From Candidatus Thermodiscus eudorianus (GTDB lineage: Archaea; Thermoproteota; Thermoprotei_A; Sulfolobales; Acidilobaceae), in assembly GCA_015521085.1 (NCBI GenBank), contig WAOW01000004.1, positions 124,001-188,000 of the forward strand: 64,000 nucleotides of DNA. The letters are read 5' to 3'. The notes under the pieces were generated by a model. The model saw only the letters and a list, made by a program, of their open reading frames with translations, did no database searches and was not told where the DNA came from. Shown here one piece after another: positions 51,751 to 59,712 of the stretch (within the stretch, counting starts at the first letter, position 1; each line of letters starts with the position of its first letter). Position numbers and translations under genes: made by a program.

Positions 51751-52529
51751 TTCAGCTCCCCCACGAGGCGTTCAAGCATTTCAAGGGTGAGCTGCTGCCT
51801 TGCATCCGACAACGCCCTACCGGGGTCGGGATGCACCTCTATCATTAACCCGTCGGCGCCGGCTGCTAGGGCGGCCTTGGCGAGCGGGGGCACTAGCTCC
51901 CTCCTACCCGCCGCGTGGCTTGGATCGACTACGACGGGCAGGTGGGTCAGCTCGTGTAGTACTGGCACGGCTGCGATGTCGAGGGTGAACCTGGTAGAGG
52001 TCTCGAACGTCCTAATACCCCTCTCGACGAGGACGACCTGGTCGTTCCCCTCAACCATGATATACTCGGCCGCCGCGAGCAGCTCGTCGATCCTCGACCC
52101 GAACCCTCGCTTCAGGAAGACTGGCTTCCCAGACCTGCCTGCCTCCCGGAGCAGGGGGAAGTTCTGCATGTTCCTAGCCCCGATCTGGAGGGCGTCAGCA
52201 TACTCCGAGACGAGGGGTACGAGGCGTGGGTCCAGCACCTCGGTGACAAAGGGGATCCCGTGCTCGTCTGCCACCTCGCGCAGTATCTTCAACCCCTCCA
52301 CGCCGAGCCCCTGGAAGCTGTAGGGCGAGGTTCTGGGCTTGAAGGCGCCGCCTCTGAGCATGTCCACCCCGACTCTCTTGGCGACGCTGGCGGTCTCGGC
52401 TAGCTGCTCCCTCGATTCGACCGAGCAGGGACCTGCTATCAAGACGGGCTTACTACCCCCTATCTCCACGCCTCTGACCTTGACGATCGTCTTGTCCCGG
52501 TAGTCCCTGGTCACGAGCTTGAGCTTCAA
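51732..52529 (-). CDS. aroF: 3-deoxy-7-phosphoheptulonate (DAHP) synthase, type I-beta
   Basis: A 265-residue TIM-barrel enzyme joining phosphoenolpyruvate and erythrose 4-phosphate. VLIAGPCSVESREQL (residues 29-43), GGAFKPRTSPYSFQG, and the metal-binding VVDPSHAAGRRELV are the hallmark sequences of the short type I-beta form, without an added regulatory domain. Nothing in the sequence shows feedback control. It overlaps the transketolase C-subunit and aroB genes. Confidence 0.93.
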   Translation of the reverse strand: MKLKLVTRDYRDKTIVKVRGVEIGGSKPVLIAGPCSVESREQLAETASVAKRVGVDMLRGGAFKPRTSPYSFQGLGVEGLKILREVADEHGIPFVTEVLDPRLVPLVSEYADALQIGARNMQNFPLLREAGRSGKPVFLKRGFGSRIDELLAAAEYIMVEGNDQVVLVERGIRTFETSTRFTLDIAAVPVLHELTHLPVVVDPSHAAGRRELVPPLAKAALAAGADGLMIEVHPDPGRALSDARQQLTLEMLERLVGELKWMRLL

Positions 52530-53389
52530 GCCAGTACACCCCTCTCTATAATGGACGATATCTTCTCTGGGGTGAGCCCCATGTAGTCGAGGAGCCTCTC
52601 GTAGCTCCTGGCACTCGCCCCGAAGGAGTCATCTATTCCAATCCTAACAACCCTCACCGGCCTGGTCTCCGAGACTACCTCGGCCACCAGGGATCCGAGG
52701 CCGCCGTGTATGCTGTGATCCTCTATGGTGACCGCTAGCCCGGCCCTCACGGCTTGCCTGACTATCGTGTCCCTGTCCACGGGCTTGATACTGTACACGT
52801 CAACCACGCCAGCCCTATAGCCCTCCTCCCTGAGCCTCTCGGCCACCTTGACCGCTACCCCCGTCATGGCGCCGGTCGAGAATATCGCTATGTCCCCGGC
52901 GTCCTCCAACACCTTGGCGCCGCCAATGGGGAACTCCTCGCCTTCCTCGTAGATCTCTGGGGCGTTGTCGCGCCCCAGCCTAATGTACACGGGCCCCTTA
53001 TGCTCTAGCAGGGCCCTGGCCACGAGGTCGCGTGTCGCCACGGGGTCCGAGGGCGCGAGTACTGTGAAGCCCGGGAGTACACGGGTCAATGCTATATCCT
53101 CGAAGGACTGGTGGGAGGTCCCGTCCATGTAGTCCGAGAGGCCGGAGTGAGTGCCGACCAGCTTAACGTTCAACCCGTCCCTGGCTATGGTATTCCTGAT
53201 CTGCTCCCACGCCCTCATCAGGAACATAGAGAAGGCGGCCGCGACCGGTGTCTTCCCAGCTATAGCCAGGCCGGCCGCCGTCGAGACCAGGTCCTGCTCG
53301 CTTATACCTACGTTGAAGAACCTGTCGGGGAACCTCCTGGCGAACGCCAGAGTGCCCGTGGAGCTGGGCGTGTCGGCGTCAAGCACCAC
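52526..53389 (-). CDS. Transketolase C-terminal subunit
   Basis: The Pyr/C-terminal half of a split archaeal transketolase, 287 residues from GTG 53389. [31 protein letters not shown]-like family sequence follows [19 protein letters not shown], and the C-terminal domain has [14 protein letters not shown]. The same frame stays open for another 25 codons to about 53464 and reads SFRRALGEALVAAGEASKDIV, matching the conserved start of the family. The true protein is therefore probably longer and uses an unusual start codon. Confidence 0.9.
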   Translation of the reverse strand: [287 protein letters not shown]

Positions 53390-53466
53390 TATGTCTTTAC
53401 TAGCCTCTCCGGCGGCGACGAGTGCCTCCCCGAGGGCCCTCCTGAAGCTCCCGCGCGATACAATAA

Positions 53467-54237
53467 CTACCAGCCCCCCTCGATGCTCCTAACGATCAAC
53501 GCTTTCGGTCTAGAGTTCATCCTTGAGAGCGCTTCTAGGGCCGTCGCTATGGCGATCGCGTCGTTGGGGACCTCGATGGCGTGCCAGCCGAAGGCCTCCC
53601 ACCGGAGGGCCAGGGGCTCCTTGGGCTTTATCTCCTCCGTGGGCCCGCTGTGCTGGACCATGTTCCTGTCGATCACCGCTATGACGTTGGAGAGCCCTAG
53701 GGAGGAGGCTGTCGCAACGGCCTCCCACACCTGCCCCTCGTCGAGCTCCCCATCGCCTAGTATAACGGCTACCTCCCTGCGCAGCCCGTCTAGCCGTGAA
53801 GCCAGGGCTATGCCATTGGCTATGGAGAGGCCCTGGCCGAGGGACCCGCTAGAATTCACTACGAGCCCCCTAAGCCTCCCGGCGTCCGGGTGGGACTGGA
53901 GCCTAGAGGTGGGGTCTGCGAACGAGTCGAGCTCGCTCCAATCGAGCAATCCCTCGACTCCGAGCCAGACGTAGAGGGCTGGGGAGAGGTGGCCCTTGCT
54001 GATGACCACAGTCCTATCAACCCCGATCTCGCGTCCCCGGGGCACCCAGGACCCGTAGAGGGCCGCTATGATGTTGAGGGATGAGATCGAGGTCCCGGCA
54101 TGCCATCCGCCTATGCTAGCCAGGAATTCGTAGAGCCTCCTCCTGGCGACCTCGACCTTGTCGGCGAGGAGCTTCAAGCCGTCGAAGGCGAGGGACACGC
54201 TATCCTCGGGGGGATGGGAGCACGAGGAGCAACTCAA
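53467..54237 (-). CDS. Transketolase N-terminal subunit
   Basis: The thiamine-diphosphate-binding half, 256 residues. SKGHLSPALYVWL and the cofactor motif GDGELDEGQVWEAVATA are diagnostic; SGSLGQGLSIANGIAL precedes them. It is the first gene of the aromatic operon and starts with TTG. Together with the C-terminal subunit it should make erythrose 4-phosphate for the DAHP synthase. Confidence 0.92.
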   Translation of the reverse strand: MSCSSCSHPPEDSVSLAFDGLKLLADKVEVARRRLYEFLASIGGWHAGTSISSLNIIAALYGSWVPRGREIGVDRTVVISKGHLSPALYVWLGVEGLLDWSELDSFADPTSRLQSHPDAGRLRGLVVNSSGSLGQGLSIANGIALASRLDGLRREVAVILGDGELDEGQVWEAVATASSLGLSNVIAVIDRNMVQHSGPTEEIKPKEPLALRWEAFGWHAIEVPNDAIAIATALEALSRMNSRPKALIVRSIEGGW

Positions 54238-54488
54238 TATTGGCGCTGCATCACACCCACCCCATCACTAGAGCCAGAGACGCTGGCCTGAAATAAAAAC
54301 GTTATCCCAACGGCTTGCCACACGGAAGCACTAGAAAGGGCAGAGGAGGGTCTTCCGCCACGAGCAGATACCTATTCTCGCCCTCCATGGTTCGATACCG
54401 GGATAATTGAACTCCGGGAGCGGAGGGTAGTGTGAGGGTAGCGGGTTAGCGTGCTACCTATACATCATGGGGGCTATCAGAGATCGAG

Positions 54489-54526
54489 GCTAGAGTTCTT
54501 AGCATGCTAAGGGTATTGACTCTAGC
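54489..54526. repeat. Compound inverted repeat upstream of the aromatic operon
   Basis: Outer arms GCTAGAGT (54489-54496) and ACTCTAGC (54519-54526) enclose a perfect 14-bp palindrome CTTAGCATGCTAAG (54498-54511). It lies in the 304-bp gap between the operon start (54237) and the methyltransferase stop (54542). It could be an operator or a transcription-terminating hairpin. A plus-strand reading through it (GLSEIEARVLSMLRVLTLAS) resembles the TrmB helix-turn-helix entry, so it may instead be a regulator remnant. Nothing else in the gap is recognised. Confidence 0.55.
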
Positions 54527-54541
54527 ATCGTGAAGAAATCC

Positions 54542-54943
54542 TCAATCCCTCCAGCCCTTCACAAGGCATCCAACCGTCAACCGGAGGGCTGGAACCCTCT
54601 CCTCATACTCATGGTAGCTGGGCCCGAGGAGCCTCCGGGCCTCCGGCTCCTCCACCTGCAATATGAAGAGGAGGCCGCCGGCCACTGGTATGGCGCTCGC
54701 GAGTATGCCTGGGAGGGTCCCTGAGGCGAGGCCGAGTCCCACCCCAACCATCATGAGGCCCAGCTGTGCCGGGTGGCGCATGCACGAGTATATGCCTCTG
54801 TCCACCAGCCTGTCGGGCGGGGTGAAGCGAGGGACCCTCCCCCTGTGCCCATAGAGCCTGAGGGTTCTACCAGCAACAATATTCAATACAACACCGTATA
54901 TTATCAAGACGAGTCCGAGGACCATTGCAGCGTAGACGATCAC
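54542..54943 (-). CDS. Isoprenylcysteine carboxyl methyltransferase/PEMT-like membrane protein
   Basis: 133 residues from GTG 54943 with three hydrophobic segments and the family pattern MRHPAQLGLMMVGVGLGL followed by EEPEARRLLGPSYHEYEERVP. Members methylate prenyl-cysteines, lipids or other membrane substrates. It is short for the family (usually 160-200). The frame remains open for about 45 more codons upstream, to near 55080, encoding a plausible membrane helix (ALYWLALDLSPFILG) but with no ordinary start codon. The gene may therefore be 5'-truncated or use a rare start. Confidence 0.7.
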   Translation of the reverse strand: MIVYAAMVLGLVLIIYGVVLNIVAGRTLRLYGHRGRVPRFTPPDRLVDRGIYSCMRHPAQLGLMMVGVGLGLASGTLPGILASAIPVAGGLLFILQVEEPEARRLLGPSYHEYEERVPALRLTVGCLVKGWRD

Positions 54944-55171
54944 GGGAGAGCCCAGGTCCCTGCATCCCCGGTAATAGTATCGTCCTAGGATGAATGGGGA
55001 TAGGTCGAGCGCCAGCCAGTACAGAGCCCTCCACGCATAGACGATCCTAGCCGTCCCTCCATCCCCCAGGGGGCTTCTTTCGTATGACTCGATTATTTTT
55101 AGGACTCGTTGGTTACGGGAGTATTGTTGTCTTCGACGGGGAACCTCATGGTTTCTCTAGCGGTAGGCTTA

Positions 55172-55211
55172 TTACTTACGGGGGGTGTAAGTTACTTACG
55201 GGGGGCATAAG
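55172..55211. repeat. Two tandem 20-bp repeats abutting the ATPase start codon
   Basis: Units at 55172-55191 and 55192-55211 share TTACTTACGGGGGG and end in TGTAAG or CATAAG. The second ends directly at the TTG start of the ATPase gene. Each unit can form a small hairpin (CTTAC/GTAAG around a G-rich loop), and the junction makes an odd palindrome GTAAGTTACTTAC (55187-55199). This is a likely operator or translational control site. Confidence 0.75.
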
Positions 55212-56315
55212 TTGCTGTTTGATATTGCGCCCAAGGAAAGGCGAGAGGATCTCTACGATAGAGAGAATGAACTGAGAAGCCTAATGGAAGCCCTCAGACT
55301 TGGAGAGAGGCTTGTCATTGTCAGAGGCGTCCGGAGAATCGGCAAGTCAAGCCTAGTCAGAGTAGGTGTAAGGGAAGCTGGGATCCCCTATGCGCTGGTA
55401 GACGTTAGAGAGTTGTACTTTGAGGAGGGCTCTGTCAGGCTAGCCAGCCTCGTAGCCCGGATAGTGGATGCAATGAGGAGACGGTCCAAGTGGTACGAGA
55501 GGTTAGAGTTTAGACTAGGCGATGCCCTCGGCAAAGTCAAGGGGATCCACGCGGCTGGATTCAGCTTAGAGCTGAGACCTCCAGCCAAGCCCAGGCTGAC
55601 AGAAGTACTAAAGGCCCTAGACGAATGGTGCGGCGAGCATGGCTGGAGATTCGCCCTAGTATTTGACGAGGCCCAGTACCTCCGGTTCTCCAACACCAGG
55701 TACGACGGAGTAATAGCTTGGGCTATCGATAATCTCCCCAACCTCACCTTCATAGTCACTGGGAGCGAGGTCGGGGTGCTAAGGGAGTTCCTCCGCTTAG
55801 AAGACCCCAGAGCACCACTCTACGGGAGACATCGGAGGGAGATACCATTAGAAAGGTTCACAACCCAGCAATCGCTCGGCTTCCTAGAGACGGGCTTCAG
55901 GGAGCTCGGCGTCAGGGTTAAGAGATCGGAGCTGGAGGAGGCCGTGGAGAAGCTTGACGGCATAGTGGGGTGGCTGACCCTGTACGGCTACAAACGGGGG
56001 GTGGAGGGTTCTCCGCATAGGGAGGCTCTCCGGAGGGTCTTTGAGGAGGGGAGTCTAATGGTCCTAGCAGAACTCTCAAAGGTCATAGAGGGCTCTCCAG
56101 CCAGATACGTGGCGATCCTCAAGGCTGTAGCCCAAGGCATCACCAGGTGGCGAGAGATAAAGACCTATGTAGAGACTAGAACAAACACCTGGATCCCCGA
56201 CAACCGGTTCTCACAGCTCCTCAGGAACCTGGTGAGGTACAGCTATCTAGAGAAGCAAGATAACGAATACGTAATACCAGACCCTATGGTTAGACATGCA
56301 GCGAAAAGCCTCTAA
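55212..56315 (+). CDS. Archaeal AAA ATPase (ATPase_2 family)
   Basis: A 367-residue STAND-like ATPase. It starts with DLYDREN (the family's entry motif), Walker A is RGVRRIGKSSLV (about residues 39-50), and Walker B is ALVFDEAQYL (about 148-157). Sensor-1-like FIVTGSEVGVL and PLYGRHRREIPLERF follow. The C-terminal part is a winged helix (KAVAQGITRWREIKTYVE). The role is unknown; such genes are scattered in archaeal accessory DNA. The TTG start directly follows two tandem repeats. Confidence 0.82.
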   Translation: MLFDIAPKERREDLYDRENELRSLMEALRLGERLVIVRGVRRIGKSSLVRVGVREAGIPYALVDVRELYFEEGSVRLASLVARIVDAMRRRSKWYERLEFRLGDALGKVKGIHAAGFSLELRPPAKPRLTEVLKALDEWCGEHGWRFALVFDEAQYLRFSNTRYDGVIAWAIDNLPNLTFIVTGSEVGVLREFLRLEDPRAPLYGRHRREIPLERFTTQQSLGFLETGFRELGVRVKRSELEEAVEKLDGIVGWLTLYGYKRGVEGSPHREALRRVFEEGSLMVLAELSKVIEGSPARYVAILKAVAQGITRWREIKTYVETRTNTWIPDNRFSQLLRNLVRYSYLEKQDNEYVIPDPMVRHAAKSL

Positions 56316-56321
56316 CCCCCG

Positions 56322-57014
56322 CTAGACTACCCGTGATAGCTTGTCTAGGAAGGATCCCGCGTCAACGTGGAACTTGACAACCCCGTCCTCTAGGTAGACT
56401 ACCTGGTCCGAGATCCTGGATAGCAGGATGGGATCGTGGGATGATACTATCGCTATGCCTCCCTTATTGGCCAGTTCCTTGATCGCCCGGGCAACTACCC
56501 TCCTCTTACCGCTATCTAGGTTGGAGAAGGACTCGTCCAGCGCCAGTACTACCGGGTCGACGGCGAGGGCCCTCGCTATAGCCACCAGCTGGACCTGGCC
56601 CGTCGAGAGCCTGCCTATCTTCTCCCATAGGATGCCCCTTAGCATAAGCTTCTCCGCTATCCTTAGCACCCTCTCCCTGATAGCCTCCTCCCCGAGGCCC
56701 TGCAGCTCCGGTCCAACAGCTATGTTATCGTACACGAGCCCCCTGAGTACTATGGGCCTCTCGTGGACGTAGACTATCCGGCCCCTAAACCCCTCGACGC
56801 CCTCAACCCAAGGATCCACCCCGTCCACCAGCACCCTGCCCTTGGCCGGCCTTAGGAGCAGTGAGACTAGCTTGAGGAGGGTGGTCTTGCCCGAGGCGTT
56901 TGGCCCCGCTAGGCCATAGACTCTTCCCCCCTCTAGGCCCAGGCTCACCCCCCTGAGCACTGGCTCCTTGTCGTAGCCGAACCACACGTCCTCCAGCGCT
57001 ATTCTAGCCTCCAT
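56322..57014 (-). CDS. tupC: Tungstate/molybdate ABC transporter ATPase
   Basis: A 230-residue ATPase. Walker A is GPNASGKTT (36-44), the signature LSTGQVQLVAIARAL, and Walker B VVLALDESFSNLD. It ends without a TOBE regulatory domain, unlike ModC or WtpC. It overlaps the permease gene by 16 bp and completes the tupABC operon. Confidence 0.85.
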   Translation of the reverse strand: MEARIALEDVWFGYDKEPVLRGVSLGLEGGRVYGLAGPNASGKTTLLKLVSLLLRPAKGRVLVDGVDPWVEGVEGFRGRIVYVHERPIVLRGLVYDNIAVGPELQGLGEEAIRERVLRIAEKLMLRGILWEKIGRLSTGQVQLVAIARALAVDPVVLALDESFSNLDSGKRRVVARAIKELANKGGIAIVSSHDPILLSRISDQVVYLEDGVVKFHVDAGSFLDKLSRVV

Positions 57015-57637
57015 CCCCTGTTCACCAAGCGTAGCACCAGTGACACACCGATGGTTAGCAGTGTCAGTATAGCCCCGAGCTCTAGGGCCAGCTCGTACTC
57101 CCCCATGGATGTCGCGAGGGCTATCGAAGTGGTGAGCGTCCTGGTGTAACCCATTATGTTCCCTCCAACCACGAGCGCGACGCCCAGCTCGCCGATGGCC
57201 CGGGAGAACCCCATCACTATCGAGGAGACTATGGAGGGCGCCGACTCCCGGAGGACTAGGAGCGTCGCCCTGGCCTCACTGGCCCCTAGGGTCAACGCCA
57301 GCTCCCTGAGGGGTGCTCCGACCTGCTTGAGGGACCTGTAGGTGAGGGCTGTGACTAGGGGGGTTATGAGCAGGGCCTCTCCAACCGTGATGGCCTGGGG
57401 CGTGTATAGCAGGTTGAGGAAGCCTAGGGGTCCCTCCCTGCTCAGCAATAGGTACAATAGGAGCCCTACGAGTACTGTTGGAACCCCTATCAAGGCCTCC
57501 ATAGCATAGACCAGGGGGTTCACCCGGGGGCTTCGTGAGAGGTAGTAGGCTAGTGGAATGCTCCAGGCCGAGGCCAGTAGTGTCGCCGCCCCGGATATCG
57601 CGAGGGACCTCGACAGGACCGCGTAGATGGGCTCCAC
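56999..57637 (-). CDS. tupB: Tungstate/molybdate ABC transporter permease
   Basis: A 212-residue permease with five or six helices and the EAA loop ELALTLGASEARATLLVLRES followed by GFSRAIGELGVALVVGGN. This resembles TupB-type permeases. It starts 2 bp after the binding-protein stop. Confidence 0.87.
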   Translation of the reverse strand: MEPIYAVLSRSLAISGAATLLASAWSIPLAYYLSRSPRVNPLVYAMEALIGVPTVLVGLLLYLLLSREGPLGFLNLLYTPQAITVGEALLITPLVTALTYRSLKQVGAPLRELALTLGASEARATLLVLRESAPSIVSSIVMGFSRAIGELGVALVVGGNIMGYTRTLTTSIALATSMGEYELALELGAILTLLTIGVSLVLRLVNRGWRLE

Positions 57638-57639
57638 GC

Positions 57640-58536
57640 CTAGCCCCCCTCAGCCATACTCTTCCACACCGCCTCTACCTGGCTCAGGCGGCCTGCCACG
57701 GGGTGGAATAGGGGTTGCCCATACTCCTCCACGCCGTAGGATGCTATGAGCTTCTGCCCCTGGCTGCTTGCTAGGAAGTCTATGAAGGCCTTGGCCGCGT
57801 CCCGCTCCCTACCACTGCATCCTGTCGCGAGGTATGCGCTGTATATGTTGATCAGGCTTGGATCGCCGCTGTAGAGTATCTCCAGCCCCGGTATCCTGCC
57901 CTCCGCCTTGAACTTCAGGTAGGTCCCTATATCGCTCAGGGTGTAGGCCTCCTTGTTGCCCGCTATGACTAGGGTCTCGCCCATGCCCTGCCCCGTCTCG
58001 ATATACCATGGCTTCCCGGTTGGATCTAGGCCCGCCTCTCTCCAGAGCTGGAGTTCTCTGACGTTTGTCCCCGAGTGGTCTCCCCGGCTCACGAAGACTA
58101 TGCGCCCGGCCTCGCCGGCACTGTATATCCTATGCATCGCCTCGACTATGCTCTTGGAGCCCTTCACCCCCGCTGGATCGCTCTCGGGCCCTACTATCAC
58201 GAAGTAGTTGTAGGCGAAGATCCTATGGTAGCCTATGACTCCCTCGTCGATGTAGTGTTTCTCAAGGCTTGGAGCGTGGACTAGTACCAGGCATGCATCC
58301 CCCCTCTCAGCCCTCTTGAGCGCCTCCCCGCTACCCACGGGGATGTACTGTATCGTGACGTCCTTGTGGGTGGATTGAAACTCTCTCGCCAGGTGTTCTA
58401 GGAGGCCTGTGGCGTATAGGCTCGTGGTTGTCGTGGCCCTCACCCTCACCGTCTCGCCGTGGGTTGCCTGTAGTGCTAGGGCTAGGGCGAGGAGCGCTAC
58501 TATTAGGGCTACGGCTAGCTTAGCCTTAGAGTCCAA
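57640..58536 (-). CDS. tupA: Tungstate (TupA-type) substrate-binding protein
   Basis: A 298-residue secreted binding protein with an N-terminal hydrophobic segment (residues 7-27). The mature part begins with RATTTSLYATGLLEHL, the TTTS motif that in TupA proteins binds the oxyanion. YNYFVIVGPESDPAGVKG and SRGDHSGTNVRELQLW are also typical of TupA rather than ModA. Tungsten would serve tungsto-enzymes of a hyperthermophile. The TTG start lies behind an operator-like palindrome and TATA box. Confidence 0.88.
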   Translation of the reverse strand: MDSKAKLAVALIVALLALALALQATHGETVRVRATTTTSLYATGLLEHLAREFQSTHKDVTIQYIPVGSGEALKRAERGDACLVLVHAPSLEKHYIDEGVIGYHRIFAYNYFVIVGPESDPAGVKGSKSIVEAMHRIYSAGEAGRIVFVSRGDHSGTNVRELQLWREAGLDPTGKPWYIETGQGMGETLVIAGNKEAYTLSDIGTYLKFKAEGRIPGLEILYSGDPSLINIYSAYLATGCSGRERDAAKAFIDFLASSQGQKLIASYGVEEYGQPLFHPVAGRLSQVEAVWKSMAEGG

Positions 58537-58549
58537 CGCGACCCCTCGT

Positions 58550-58572
58550 TATCCGTTAACAGATAACGGATA
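58550..58572. promoter_or_regulatory. Operator-like inverted repeat in front of tupA
   Basis: Perfect arms TATCCGTT and AACGGATA flank the spacer AACAGAT. The element lies 14 bp before the tupA start and overlaps the start of transcription expected from the TATA box at 58581. A bound regulator, most simply the ModE-like protein encoded next door, would block transcription. Confidence 0.7.
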
Positions 58573-58580
58573 GCAGGCTG

Positions 58581-58588
58581 GATAAAAG
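58581..58588 (-). promoter_or_regulatory. TATA box of tupABC
   Basis: CTTTTATC on the minus strand lies about 48 bp before the tupA start, just after the regulator stop codon. It gives the transporter its own promoter. Confidence 0.6.
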
Positions 58589-58589
58589 C

Positions 58590-59681
58590 CTAAGCCCGTA
58601 GCACACCCCCGATCCCCGGGGGAATCCTATAGCCCTCAATACCCTCCCCAACGGAGACGACAGCCTCGAAGAACCCTCGGAGGAACTCCTCACCCCGCTC
58701 CGACTCGTGGAACCCCCTCCCAACGAGGAAATCATACCTCTCCCACGCCAACAATACAAACTCCAACCCATAGACCCGAGCGGCGTACAAGAGGCCGACA
58801 CCCACATCGGCGTCTCCACGTGCCACGGCCTCGGCGACCTCCAGGTGGGTAGTATAACTGGAACCATAACCCCGTATCCTCGCCCTCAACTCCCCCAGCG
58901 GCACGCCCCTCTGGGAAGCCCACTCCCCCAGCACAGAGTCTAGGAGGAGCCTGGTACCGGAGCCCGGCTGCCTATTGGCCAGGACGAGCCTCCCAGAGGT
59001 GAGGCCCTCCATGACCTCCTCAAACCCCATGGGCTTACGGGTTATGAACCCCTGAGCCCTGTCATAGCCCCTCAGGAGCACGGCTCCCCCCGAGAGCCCA
59101 AGCCTCTCATAGACGTGGGTGTTGTAGGTCCTCGTCTGGGGGTCGAGCAGGTGTATCCCCACGACGTCAGCCTCTCCCAGGACTAGCGCGGCCAGTCCAT
59201 GGGTTGACCCGGTCCAGTGGAGCTCGATCCCATGGCCGGACTCCCTAAGCGAGCCGATAGCCCTGGACACGATGAAGTCGTGGCTCCCCGAGACTACGAC
59301 CTCTTGCCCCGTGTAGACGCGGCTGGCTGATGCCGGGGTGAAGGGCCTTCCATGGATCCTCCTATACATGGATTCATAGTACTCTAGGAGCCTCTCCCCC
59401 TCGGAGGTCAGCTCTGCTCCCCCGCCCCTGGATCCTCCGCGCCTCCTCGCCAGTAGCCTGGCTCCTAGTACGCGTTCTATCCTCGCTATCCTCTCCCAGG
59501 CCCTGGAGTAGGGGATCCCGGCCTTCCTCGAAGCCTTCAGGAGGGACCCCAGCTCCCCGACATAGTATAGTAGCGTCGCCGTGGCCTCGTCTAACAGCTC
59601 CTCCTCTCCATAATACACTACTAGCCTCTGCTCGGCCCTCAGCTTGCCCCAGTCAACAGGTATATCCGGGCACCCATGCAT
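58590..59681 (-). CDS. ModE-like regulator with binding-protein domain
   Basis: 363 residues. The N-terminal helix-turn-helix (about 30-110) has the ModE/LysR-like pattern TATLLYYVGELGSLLKASRKAGIPYSRAWERIARIERVLG. The C-terminal part (about 120-355) is a PBP-like_2 domain (GSTHGLAALVLGEADVVGIHLLDP, ANRQPGSGTRLLLDSVLGE), found in archaeal and bacterial oxyanion regulators. It probably senses tungstate or molybdate and represses tupABC through the repeat at 58550. It is on the same strand and directly upstream of tupA. Confidence 0.85.
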   Translation of the reverse strand: MHGCPDIPVDWGKLRAEQRLVVYYGEEELLDEATATLLYYVGELGSLLKASRKAGIPYSRAWERIARIERVLGARLLARRRGGSRGGGAELTSEGERLLEYYESMYRRIHGRPFTPASASRVYTGQEVVVSGSHDFIVSRAIGSLRESGHGIELHWTGSTHGLAALVLGEADVVGIHLLDPQTRTYNTHVYERLGLSGGAVLLRGYDRAQGFITRKPMGFEEVMEGLTSGRLVLANRQPGSGTRLLLDSVLGEWASQRGVPLGELRARIRGYGSSYTTHLEVAEAVARGDADVGVGLLYAARVYGLEFVLLAWERYDFLVGRGFHESERGEEFLRGFFEAVVSVGEGIEGYRIPPGIGGVLRA

Positions 59682-59712
59682 ATCCCAGGATATACCGGGG
59701 TCGAATAATCCT

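Noticed and set aside
55084-55275. 63-codon ORF across the tandem repeats
   Set aside because: Its sequence comes largely from the repeated G-rich units and overlaps the start of the ATPase gene in another frame.
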